From Bordetella parapertussis (GTDB taxonomy: Bacteria > Pseudomonadota > Gammaproteobacteria > Burkholderiales > Burkholderiaceae_C), in NCBI GenBank assembly GCA_945888535.1, contig CAMDAN010000106.1, positions 1 through 7,299 of the forward strand: a DNA stretch of 7,299 bases. The letters are read 5' to 3'. Under the pieces are notes generated by a model. The model was given only the letters and a program-made list of their open reading frames with translations, ran no database searches and was not told where the DNA came from. Both the position numbers and the translations under genes were made by a program. Positions 1 to 5,462 of the stretch are shown in pieces; the first letter of the stretch is position 1, and each line of letters begins with the position of its first letter.

Positions 1-57
1 AAGCTTGGCTCCGATGGCCGGCGGCGTTGTAAAAAAAACCTCGGCGGTTCGTAACAT
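1..57 (-). CDS. Possible 5' end of an unidentified gene (partial)
   Basis: On the minus strand an ATG at 57-55 opens a frame that stays open to the window edge and gives 19 residues, MLRTAEVFFTTPPAIGAKL. A GGA inside an A-rich stretch lies about 10 bases upstream of the ATG and could serve as a ribosome binding site. The frame runs in the same direction as the nhaR-like gene, whose stop codon lies 57 bases upstream, so the two could be co-transcribed. Nothing in 19 residues identifies a family and I assign no function. An 8-base homopolymer (A at 31-38 on the plus strand) lies inside the frame. The frame could also be chance; the evidence is only the start codon, the weak ribosome binding site and the open frame. 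Confidence 0.35.
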   Translation of the reverse strand, partial: MLRTAEVFFTTPPAIGAKL

Positions 58-114
58 AGATAGGGTGTCCTTTTTGGAAATTTGAGACTATCACAGGCAT
101 GTGTAGTACGTTTC

Positions 115-1008
115 TTAGCCAAACAATTGGCCCCGCGCAGCATCCGTAATAGCGACCACGCAAGGGTGCGTAATGCGCCGCTCCACAGAGACCGCAAAAA
201 ATTCTTCGACCAATTCCTCCGTGCGCCCGATCAGTTGAACGCCGAACTGCGCCATGGTTTCTGCCTCCATGACCGTGGGAACCATGAAAACGCCTCGCCC
301 TTCTCTGCCAAAGGCCGTCATCAAAGCGCCGTCATCAAACTCGCCCACAACGCGTGGCGTGATGGCGTGACGGGTAAGCCACGCCTCAAGCTGTTGGCGT
401 ACCGGGGAGTGGGCGCCCTGAATAAGCATAGGCGCATTGCTTAAACACGCTGGAAATTTTCCTTTGAGCTGGTTAGCCAAATTGGGCGAACTAAAAAAAC
501 TCATGGCGCTTCGACCCAGCGGGTGGTTAAAGGCCCGAACGTTGATACGCCGAGACATCGGCTCGTCAGCGATCACAAGATCCAAGCGGTTTAAGGCCAG
601 CTGAGCCAGTAACTCCGCAAATTTACCCTCGCTGCAAATCATACGAACCCGCTCGCCTACGCTTAGCGCTGGCTCTAACAAGCGGTAGGCTACCGATTTA
701 CTCACCGAGTCAGCCACGCCGACCCGAAACTCCAAAACCTTTTCGCCACCATGAGCTTGGCGAACGGCGGTTTCTAACTCGTTGCCCAGCGTGAAAATCT
801 GGTCGGCGTAACCCAAAGCAAGCCGCCCGTCCTCGGTCAGCTCTAAATTGCGACCGCGCTTTTGAAACAACTTGCGACCAAGCCATTCTTCCAGCAGATG
901 TATTTGCCCGGAAAGTGTCTGGGGCGTAGTGTGCAGCTGCTCACCCGCCCGCATCACGCCACCGGCCTTGGCGGTGACCCAAAAATAATGCAAATGTTTA
1001 AAGTTCAT
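115..1008 (-). CDS. nhaR: LysR-family transcriptional regulator, NhaR type
   Basis: This 297-residue protein has full LysR-family length. Residues 1-60 form the winged helix-turn-helix (FWVTAKAGGVMRAGEQLHTT, then PQTLSGQIHLLEEWLGRKLF), followed by a linker helix and the effector-binding domain. As I recall E. coli NhaR, the similarity extends past the DNA-binding part: YFW near residue 8, TPQT at 28-31, YADQIFTL at 67-74, VGVADSVSK at 97-104 and GEFDDGALMTAFG at 222-234. That supports NhaR rather than a generic LysR call. In E. coli NhaR activates the Na+/H+ antiporter gene nhaA in response to sodium and also controls other genes. No antiporter gene is visible here, so the target is unknown. 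The gene diverges from the Rrf2-like regulator, and LysR regulators commonly act on such shared gaps. The start is supported by homology; the ribosome binding site (GGAAAA about 9 bases upstream) is weak. Confidence 0.88.
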   Translation of the reverse strand: MNFKHLHYFWVTAKAGGVMRAGEQLHTTPQTLSGQIHLLEEWLGRKLFQKRGRNLELTEDGRLALGYADQIFTLGNELETAVRQAHGGEKVLEFRVGVADSVSKSVAYRLLEPALSVGERVRMICSEGKFAELLAQLALNRLDLVIADEPMSRRINVRAFNHPLGRSAMSFFSSPNLANQLKGKFPACLSNAPMLIQGAHSPVRQQLEAWLTRHAITPRVVGEFDDGALMTAFGREGRGVFMVPTVMEAETMAQFGVQLIGRTEELVEEFFAVSVERRITHPCVVAITDAARGQLFG

Positions 1009-1037
1009 AGGTCAATTTTCCAAAAAAGTTAAAAAAG

Positions 1038-1054
1038 CTTCGTTTAAATCGAAG
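1038..1054. promoter_or_regulatory. Candidate operator: 17-bp near-palindrome
   Basis: CTTCGTTTAAATCGAAG is an inverted repeat with a single mismatched pair around its centre. Its inner part contains T-N11-A flanked by dyad symmetry (T1040 to A1052), the general pattern of LysR-type binding sites. It lies about 30 bases upstream of the nhaR start, in the gap shared with the Rrf2-like gene, so NhaR autoregulation or control of the divergent gene is plausible. Further CGAA copies stand at 1072 and 1082. This is pattern evidence only. Confidence 0.35.
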
Positions 1055-1075
1055 TGAAATTGTCATAAATACGAA

Positions 1076-1104
1076 TTTACACGAAGCATAAACCCATTTA
1101 AATT
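1076..1104 (+). promoter_or_regulatory. Candidate sigma70 promoter for the Rrf2-like gene
   Basis: TTTACA (1076-1081) matches five of six -35 consensus bases. After a 17-base spacer, TAAATT (1099-1104) matches four of six -10 bases. Transcription would begin near 1111, giving a leader of about 35 bases. The -35 hexamer is interleaved with CGAA copies at 1072 and 1082, so a factor bound there would touch the promoter. The region is AT-rich, so chance matches are easy. Confidence 0.4.
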
Positions 1105-1116
1105 AATGGTACTTTC

Positions 1117-1135
1117 GCCCAAGTTGGGCTTTTTT
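1117..1135 (+). terminator. Terminator-like hairpin in the leader of the Rrf2-like gene
   Basis: GCCCAAGTTGGGC (1117-1129) is a perfect 13-base palindrome. As RNA it can form a 5-bp GC-rich stem with a 3-base loop, and it is followed at once by six T residues (1130-1135). This is the form of a short intrinsic terminator, yet it lies between the candidate promoter and the Shine-Dalgarno sequence of the downstream gene rather than behind any gene. It could be an attenuator, the end of a small transcript, or a DNA operator. The short stem and its closeness to the predicted transcription start make efficient termination uncertain. Confidence 0.4.
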
Positions 1136-1139
1136 GGAG
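1136..1139 (+). promoter_or_regulatory. Ribosome binding site that fixes the Rrf2-like start
   Basis: GGAG lies six bases before the ATG at 1146. This sets the start at that ATG and not at the in-frame TTG at 1134, whose bases overlap the site. It also gives the N-terminus MRLSTRGRFA, matching the usual MRL start of IscR-like proteins. The site directly abuts the T-run of the leader hairpin. Confidence 0.7.
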
Positions 1140-1145
1140 CATCAC

Positions 1146-1679
1146 ATGCGTCTTAGTACTCGCGGCCGGTTTGCCATTACCGCCATGATTGATTTGGCTT
1201 TGCGTGACCCGCACAGCCCTGTTCCGTTAAGTGAGTTGGCATTGCGCCACGGAATTTCATTGTCTTACCTTGAGCAAGTATTTGCCAAGTTGCGCCAACA
1301 TGGTTTGGTGGAAAGTACGCGTGGCCCCGGCGGCGGTTACGCCTTGGGCTTTCGGGGCGACTCCATTTCGGTGGCCGATATCGTGACCGCCATTGAAAGC
1401 GACGAGCCCAGTCCTGCCATGGATACCCGCAAAGGGACCCAGGACGTTCCCGATATGACGGAGGCGTTATGGGAACAATTGCACACAGCGCTCATGGCCC
1501 ACATGCGGACTATTACTTTAAAGAGCCTCGCCTTGGAGCAAAGCGCCAAAGGCTTTCAAGTTCCCACGCGCAAAAGCAACAAAAAAGGGATATTGAAAAA
1601 ACCGCAAACACCAGCGTTAAAAACCAACGCTCCGAACTCCGTTTTTGCTTTGGGCCAGTGGCTGCCATCGCGCGGCTAG
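1146..1679 (+). CDS. Rrf2/IscR-like regulator without Fe-S cysteines
   Basis: This 177-residue protein has an N-terminal winged helix-turn-helix typical of Rrf2 regulators, closest in pattern to IscR: MRLSTRGRFAITAM at 1-14, GISLSYLEQVFAKLRQHGLV at 36-55 and RGPGGGYAL at 59-67. Ser40, Glu43 and Gln44, recognition-helix positions of E. coli IscR, are kept. In IscR three cysteines (92, 98, 104) and His107 hold a 2Fe-2S cluster. Here that segment (about 84-109) has no cysteine, the whole protein has none, and the residue aligned with His107 is Glu106. The fold continues (TEALW at 105-109, TLKSLAL at 124-130) and ends in a Lys/Arg-rich tail (about 138-160) not seen in IscR. No isc genes are adjacent, so iscR is not a safe name. 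DNA binding should persist, but cluster sensing in the IscR manner appears impossible; the signal is unknown. The lipoprotein gene follows after 86 bases on the same strand. Confidence 0.85.
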   Translation: MRLSTRGRFAITAMIDLALRDPHSPVPLSELALRHGISLSYLEQVFAKLRQHGLVESTRGPGGGYALGFRGDSISVADIVTAIESDEPSPAMDTRKGTQDVPDMTEALWEQLHTALMAHMRTITLKSLALEQSAKGFQVPTRKSNKKGILKKPQTPALKTNAPNSVFALGQWLPSRG

Positions 1680-1693
1680 GACTTTGTGGTTAA

Positions 1694-1734
1694 TTTGTTA
1701 CAAAACGCGCAAATTCAGGGTTTTGGTTAACAAA
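1694..1734. repeat. AT-rich inverted repeat upstream of the lipoprotein gene
   Basis: TTTGTTACAAAAC (1694-1706) can pair with GTTTTG (1720-1725) plus TAACAAA (1728-1734). This gives 13 base pairs with a 2-base bulge and a 13-base loop. TTAATTTG also occurs as a direct repeat on both sides (1690-1697 and 1738-1745). There is no T-run directly behind the structure, so it is not a standard terminator. It may be an operator or an RNA structure affecting the downstream gene, which has no clear Shine-Dalgarno sequence. Confidence 0.4.
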
Positions 1735-1765
1735 GGATTAATTTGGCGCAAGTAAGCTCGCGTTC

Positions 1766-2527
1766 ATGAAATTTGGTTTATTCAATGGAGCGTGGCTCGT
1801 TGCGGCAGGCATATTCTTGCTCAGCGGTTGCAGTGGTTTGCTACAACGCAGCTCCACTTCGTCTTCCAATATCCCAAGCAGCGTAGGTGCAGACGCAGGC
1901 GCTCTTCATTGGAGCCCTGCCGATCAAGTGAAGTGGGAGCCCGTGCTGTTCCCCGGAAAATCGCCAACCCAATACCAGACGGAAATCGTGGGTTCGCGAA
2001 CGACCTTGGTCGCTCGAGCGAATTCGTCGGTCAGCATGTTGCGCAAACCGCTGCGCATTGAGCCATCGCAGCTGGGCAGCATTCGCTTTTCCTGGTTGCT
2101 TCCGCAATTGATTGCCAATGCCGATATGGGCGAACGCGGCAGCGATGACTCTCCGTTGCGTTTGGTGCTGGCGTTCGAGGGTGATCGCAGCACGTTTTCT
2201 CTCAAAAATGCGATGCTCAATGAGCTCGCTCTGACCTTGACGGGCGAAGAAATGCCCTATGCGACCTTGATGTATGTCTGGTGTAACCGCCGCCCCGTCG
2301 GGTCGGTAATGCATAACCACCGCACCGACCGAATCCGCCAATTGGTGGTGGAGTCTGGCAACACCGGCCTGCAACAGTGGCGCGACTACGAACGCAATAT
2401 CCGAGCGGATTACGAAAAAGTGTTTGGCGAAGCGCCAGGCGCCCTTGTCGGGATTGCGGTCATGACGGACAGCGACAACACCAAAAGTACAGTGCTTGCT
2501 CACTACGGCGATATCAGCTTGCGCTAA
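1766..2527 (+). CDS. Secreted lipoprotein of the DUF3047 family
   Basis: This 253-residue protein starts with a type II signal peptide: Lys2, a hydrophobic stretch at about 9-19, then the lipobox LSGC with the lipidated cysteine at 22. Ser23 follows it, so by the +2 rule known from E. coli the mature protein should go to the outer membrane. A Ser-rich linker (29-39) leads to a globular domain that I recognise by pattern as DUF3047, a family of unknown function. Its key stretches are PYATLMYVW (164-172), TDRIRQLVVESG (187-198), WRDYERNIRADYEKVFGE (205-222) and GIAVMTDSDNT (229-239). I see no catalytic motif that would justify an enzymatic call. The domain is complete for the family. No good Shine-Dalgarno sequence precedes the ATG; the nearest GGA is 28 bases away. 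The start is chosen because it gives a complete signal peptide. The gene is co-oriented with the Rrf2-like gene and converges on the dehydrogenase gene with a 27-base gap. Confidence 0.85.
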   Translation: MKFGLFNGAWLVAAGIFLLSGCSGLLQRSSTSSSNIPSSVGADAGALHWSPADQVKWEPVLFPGKSPTQYQTEIVGSRTTLVARANSSVSMLRKPLRIEPSQLGSIRFSWLLPQLIANADMGERGSDDSPLRLVLAFEGDRSTFSLKNAMLNELALTLTGEEMPYATLMYVWCNRRPVGSVMHNHRTDRIRQLVVESGNTGLQQWRDYERNIRADYEKVFGEAPGALVGIAVMTDSDNTKSTVLAHYGDISLR

Positions 2528-2554
2528 ACGCTCAATGCGCGCAAAACAGCGGCC

Positions 2555-4039
2555 TTACTTTTGGACGTCACCAATGCAGAGGTATTTAACCTCTACGTAG
2601 TCGTCCATGCCAAAGTGCGATCCTTCGCGGCCTAGGCCCGATTGCTTCACACCGCCAAAGGGCACGTGTTCGGTGGCCAAAATGCCAACGTTAATTCCCA
2701 CCATGCCGTATTCCAAGGCTTCGGCCACGCGGTAAATGCGTCCAATATCGCGACTGTAAAAATAACTGGCTAAGCCAAACTCGGTGTGATTGGCCGCGTC
2801 AATCGCTTCTTGCTCGGTGTGAAATTTAAACACCGGCGCAAAGGGACCAAAAGTCTCTTCCTTGGCGCAAAGCATATCGGCTGTGGCATCGGCAACCACC
2901 GTCGGCTCAAAAAACTGACCACTGCCGAGCTGCTTTAAACGCTTACCACCAACCAAAAGCCGCGCCCCTTTGGCAAGCGCATCCGCAACATGGCGCTCTA
3001 CTTTGACGAGTGCCGCTTCTTCAATGAGCGGGCCCTGGTTCACCTCGGCATCAAAGCCATTGCCCACCTTAGCGGTTCTGACTTTGGCGGCGAACTTTTC
3101 GACAAATTGCTCGTACACCCCGGCCTGAACATACAAGCGGTTGGAGCAGACGCAGGTTTGACCCGCATTGCGGTACTTGCTTGCAAACGCCCCCTCGACG
3201 GCGCTGTCAATGTCGGCATCATCAAACACCAAAAAAGGCGCGTTACCACCAAGCTCGAGTGAGAGTTTCTTCACGGTTGGAGCGCTTTGCGCCATCAAAA
3301 TACGCCCCACTTCGGTGGAGCCAGTAAAACTCAAATGGCGCACCACGGGGCTGGCGCAAATCACTTTACCAATCGCAATCGAGTTCTCGGCATCCGCAGA
3401 AATCATGTTGAGAACCCCGGCTGGAATACCCGCCCGTAGGGCCAACTCGGCTGCTGCCAACGCCGTTAAAGGCGTTAGCTCGGCGGGCTTGATGATGACG
3501 GGACAACCCGCAGCGAGAGCGGGCGCTACTTTGCGGGTAATCATGGCTAACGGGAAGTTCCATGGCGTGATGGCAGCGCACACGCCGATGGGTTGCTTTA
3601 GCACCATCAAGCGGCGGTTGTTGTCAAACTGAGGCAAGGTCTCGCCATTAACGCGCTTGGCCTCTTCGGCAAACCACTCGACAAAACTGGCACCGTAAGC
3701 GACTTCGCCTTTGGCCTCAGCCAAGGGTTTGCCTTGTTCAGCGGTCATGATTCGCGCAATGTCGTCTTGGTTGGCCATCAAAAGGTCAAACCACTTGCGC
3801 AAAATGATGCTGCGCTCTTTGGCGGTTTTGGCTTTCCATGCGGGCCAAGCGGCGTTGGCTGCTGCTATCGCCGCTTCGGTGTCTGCGGGCCCCAGGTTGG
3901 CTACGTCGGCGAGTTTGATTCCTGTGGCTGGGTCCAAAACGTCGAAGCGGGTTGTGCCTTTGACCCATTGCCCGTTGATGAGCGCATCGGTTTTAAGCAG
4001 GGTGGGGTCTTTGAGTTGGGAAAGTGGGGAAGCAGTCAT
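2555..4039 (-). CDS. gabD: Succinate/glutarate-semialdehyde dehydrogenase
   Basis: This aldehyde dehydrogenase oxidises an omega-semialdehyde to the dicarboxylate. It is highly similar along its length to the GabD/DavD group: succinate semialdehyde from GABA, or glutarate semialdehyde from 5-aminovalerate in lysine breakdown. At 494 residues it is slightly longer than E. coli GabD (482). Visible active-site elements are PWNFP with Asn161, the FTGSTEVG cofactor loop (238-245), LELGGNAPF with general base Glu262, GQTCVC with nucleophile Cys296, and EETFGP (394-399). Cys298 next to the nucleophile matches the disulfide switch pair known in human SSADH. IKPAE (183-187) has Glu187 where E. coli GabD has Ser, which points to NAD+ preference. 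The start at 4039 has GAG seven bases upstream and matches GabD N-termini; an in-frame ATG at 4078 would add 13 unusual residues. The gene diverges from gcdH, so glutarate semialdehyde may be the main substrate; that is inference. Confidence 0.9.
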   Translation of the reverse strand: MTASPLSQLKDPTLLKTDALINGQWVKGTTRFDVLDPATGIKLADVANLGPADTEAAIAAANAAWPAWKAKTAKERSIILRKWFDLLMANQDDIARIMTAEQGKPLAEAKGEVAYGASFVEWFAEEAKRVNGETLPQFDNNRRLMVLKQPIGVCAAITPWNFPLAMITRKVAPALAAGCPVIIKPAELTPLTALAAAELALRAGIPAGVLNMISADAENSIAIGKVICASPVVRHLSFTGSTEVGRILMAQSAPTVKKLSLELGGNAPFLVFDDADIDSAVEGAFASKYRNAGQTCVCSNRLYVQAGVYEQFVEKFAAKVRTAKVGNGFDAEVNQGPLIEEAALVKVERHVADALAKGARLLVGGKRLKQLGSGQFFEPTVVADATADMLCAKEETFGPFAPVFKFHTEQEAIDAANHTEFGLASYFYSRDIGRIYRVAEALEYGMVGINVGILATEHVPFGGVKQSGLGREGSHFGMDDYVEVKYLCIGDVQK

Positions 4040-4199
4040 ACGGATCTCGCAGTGGCTTTTGTCAAAAATTGAATACAAGGCAACGATGTTACGCAGTCTA
4101 GCGGCAAAGGCAAAACCCGGGCTTGGGCCGCTCCGTTACCATAGGACTCACTGTGCCGTCCTGCGCGAGGGCGAGCGTTTGTTTATTTGGAGAATGTGA
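4040..4199. promoter_or_regulatory. Divergent gabD-gcdH intergenic region
   Basis: This 160-base gap separates the two divergent starts and must contain the promoters for both directions unless they lie inside the genes. I could not find a convincing -35/-10 pair in either direction. On the minus strand there is a perfect TTGACA (4065-4060), but the -10 spaced 17 bases from it would overlap the gabD start codon. TTGT (4059-4062) and ACAA (4075-4078) form a short dyad that could be a regulator half-site pair. No glutarate-responsive regulator gene is adjacent. Confidence 0.4.
4189..4192 (+). promoter_or_regulatory. Ribosome binding site of gcdH
   Basis: GGAG lies seven bases before the ATG at 4200 and supports that start. 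Between them is ATGTGA (4194-4199), a start codon directly followed by a stop, only one base from the GGAG and therefore unlikely to be used. Confidence 0.7.
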
Positions 4200-5396
4200 A
4201 TGGCCTCAACTGCTTTCAATTGGCAAGACCCTTTCTTGCTCGATGCCCAACTCAGTGACGATGAGCGCATGGTACGGGATGCGTCAGCGGCGTATTGCCA
4301 AGACCGCTTGCTCCCACGCGTGACCCAAGCGTTTCGCGATGGCACCACCGACATCGCCATCTTTCGCGAAATGGGAGAGCTCGGTTTGCTTGGGCCCACT
4401 ATTCCCGAGGCTTATGGCGGACCGGCCTTGAACTATGTCGCATACGGTTTAATTGCCCGCGAAGTCGAGCGTGTAGACAGCGGCTACCGATCAATGATGA
4501 GCGTACAAAGCTCCTTGGTCATGGTGCCCATCTTTGAATTTGGTACCGAAGCGCAGCGCCAAAAATTCTTGCCCTCACTTGCCAGCGGAAAAACCATCGG
4601 CTGTTTTGGTTTGACCGAACCGGACCATGGTTCTGACCCCCAAAGCATGGTGACACGGGCCCAAAAAGTCGCAGGCGGTTACAAGCTCAGTGGCGCAAAG
4701 ATGTGGATCTCCAACAGCCCTATTGCCGATGTGTTTGTGGTCTGGGCCAAAGAGGTGAGCGAGTCGGGGGCAGTCGGTTCAATTCGCGGTTTCATTTTGG
4801 AAAAAGGGATGCCGGGTTTGAGCGCCCCTGCCATTCACGGCAAAGTGGGTTTACGTGCGAGCATCACCGGCGAGATTGTGATGGACCAGGTGTTCTGCCC
4901 TGAAGAAAATGCATTCCCTGAAGTGCGCGGTCTCAAAGGCCCGTTTACCTGCCTGAACTCCGCGCGTTACGGGATTGCTTGGGGGGCTTTGGGCGCGGCA
5001 GAAGACTGCTGGTTTCGCTCCCGCCAGTACACCCTTGATCGCCAACAATTCGGCCGCCCTTTGGCTGCCAACCAGTTGATTCAAAAAAAACTAGCCGATA
5101 TGCAAACGGAAATCGCTCTAGGCTTGCAGGGCTGTTTGCGTTTAGGCCGAATGAAAGACGATGGGATTGCGTCAGTTGAAATCACATCGATTTTGAAACG
5201 CAACTCGTGTGGCAAGGCCCTTGATATTGCCCGCATGGCACGCGACATGATGGGCGGCAACGGCATCAGCGATGAGTTTGGTGTTGCCCGGCATTTGGTG
5301 AATTTGGAAGTGGTTAATACTTACGAAGGCACGCACGATATCCACGCCCTGATCTTAGGTCGCGCTCAAACGGGCATCGCCGCGTTTGCCAATTAA
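4200..5396 (+). CDS. gcdH: Glutaryl-CoA dehydrogenase
   Basis: This FAD-dependent acyl-CoA dehydrogenase converts glutaryl-CoA to crotonyl-CoA and CO2, the decarboxylating step of lysine, hydroxylysine and tryptophan breakdown, and normally passes electrons to ETF. Its 398 residues match mature GCDH length. In order: the N-terminal helical domain with [14 protein letters not shown] (94-107), whose Arg97 matches the glutarate-binding Arg94 of human GCDH; the beta domain with [13 protein letters not shown] (135-147) and KMWISNSP (167-174); and the C-terminal helical domain with RQQFGRPL (281-288), MGGNGI (351-356) and [17 protein letters not shown] (373-389). Glu376 in YEGTHD is the catalytic base. 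These residues separate it from ordinary acyl-CoA dehydrogenases. An A8 run at 5083-5090 (Gln-Lys-Lys) lies within the gene, but the frame is intact. The CoA-transferase gene follows after 66 bases, the order known from glutarate operons such as gcdH-gcdG in Pseudomonas. Confidence 0.94.
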   Translation: MASTAFNWQDPFLLDAQLSDDERMVRDASAAYCQDRLLPRVTQAFRDGTTDIAIFREMGELGLLGPTIPEAYGGPALNYVAYGLIAREVERVDSGYRSMMSVQSSLVMVPIFEFGTEAQRQKFLPSLASGKTIGCFGLTEPDHGSDPQSMVTRAQKVAGGYKLSGAKMWISNSPIADVFVVWAKEVSESGAVGSIRGFILEKGMPGLSAPAIHGKVGLRASITGEIVMDQVFCPEENAFPEVRGLKGPFTCLNSARYGIAWGALGAAEDCWFRSRQYTLDRQQFGRPLAANQLIQKKLADMQTEIALGLQGCLRLGRMKDDGIASVEITSILKRNSCGKALDIARMARDMMGGNGISDEFGVARHLVNLEVVNTYEGTHDIHALILGRAQTGIAAFAN

Positions 5397-5401
5397 CAGA
5401 T

Positions 5402-5440
5402 CAAAGAAATACAGCGAAGAAAAACAGCAAAGAAATACAC
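5402..5440 (+). repeat. 13-bp A-rich tandem repeat, three copies
   Basis: Three head-to-tail units fill most of the gcdH to CoA-transferase gap: CAAAGAAATACAG (5402-5414), CGAAGAAAAACAG (5415-5427) and CAAAGAAATACAC (5428-5440). Unit two differs from unit one at two positions and unit three at one. A degenerate fourth unit follows (5441-5453, eight of thirteen matches). The unit length is not a multiple of three, and the repeat lies after the gcdH stop (5394-5396), so it is non-coding. The transcript there would be A-rich, nearly free of U and poorly structured. No Shine-Dalgarno sequence precedes the next gene, so the tract may help ribosome loading, or it may be plain slippage expansion. 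Confidence 0.75.
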
Positions 5441-5462
5441 CCGCGAAATAGCGCCATCAAAT

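Noticed and set aside
1..6. HindIII site AAGCTT at the exact window start as a cloning or element boundary
   Set aside because: The same hexamer occurs at 1035-1040 and 6686-6691, and nothing else at the edge suggests a boundary.
1134..1145. TTG at 1134 as start of the Rrf2-like gene
   Set aside because: The GGAG at 1136-1139 overlaps the codons that would be used, and homologues begin at the MRL encoded from 1146.
1841..2503. A 220-residue open frame on the minus strand opposite the lipoprotein gene
   Set aside because: It lies wholly within the better supported lipoprotein gene, has no recognisable domain, and is rich in His, Arg and Gln as expected of an antisense shadow frame.
4037..4065. 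Perfect TTGACA on the minus strand as the gabD promoter
   Set aside because: The -10 hexamer at a 17-base spacing would be CGTATG, a poor match that overlaps the start codon at 4039, leaving no leader or room for the ribosome binding site.
4040..4078. ATG at 4078 as the gabD start
   Set aside because: It would add 13 residues not seen in GabD N-termini, while the ATG at 4039 has a plausible ribosome binding site and matches the family start.
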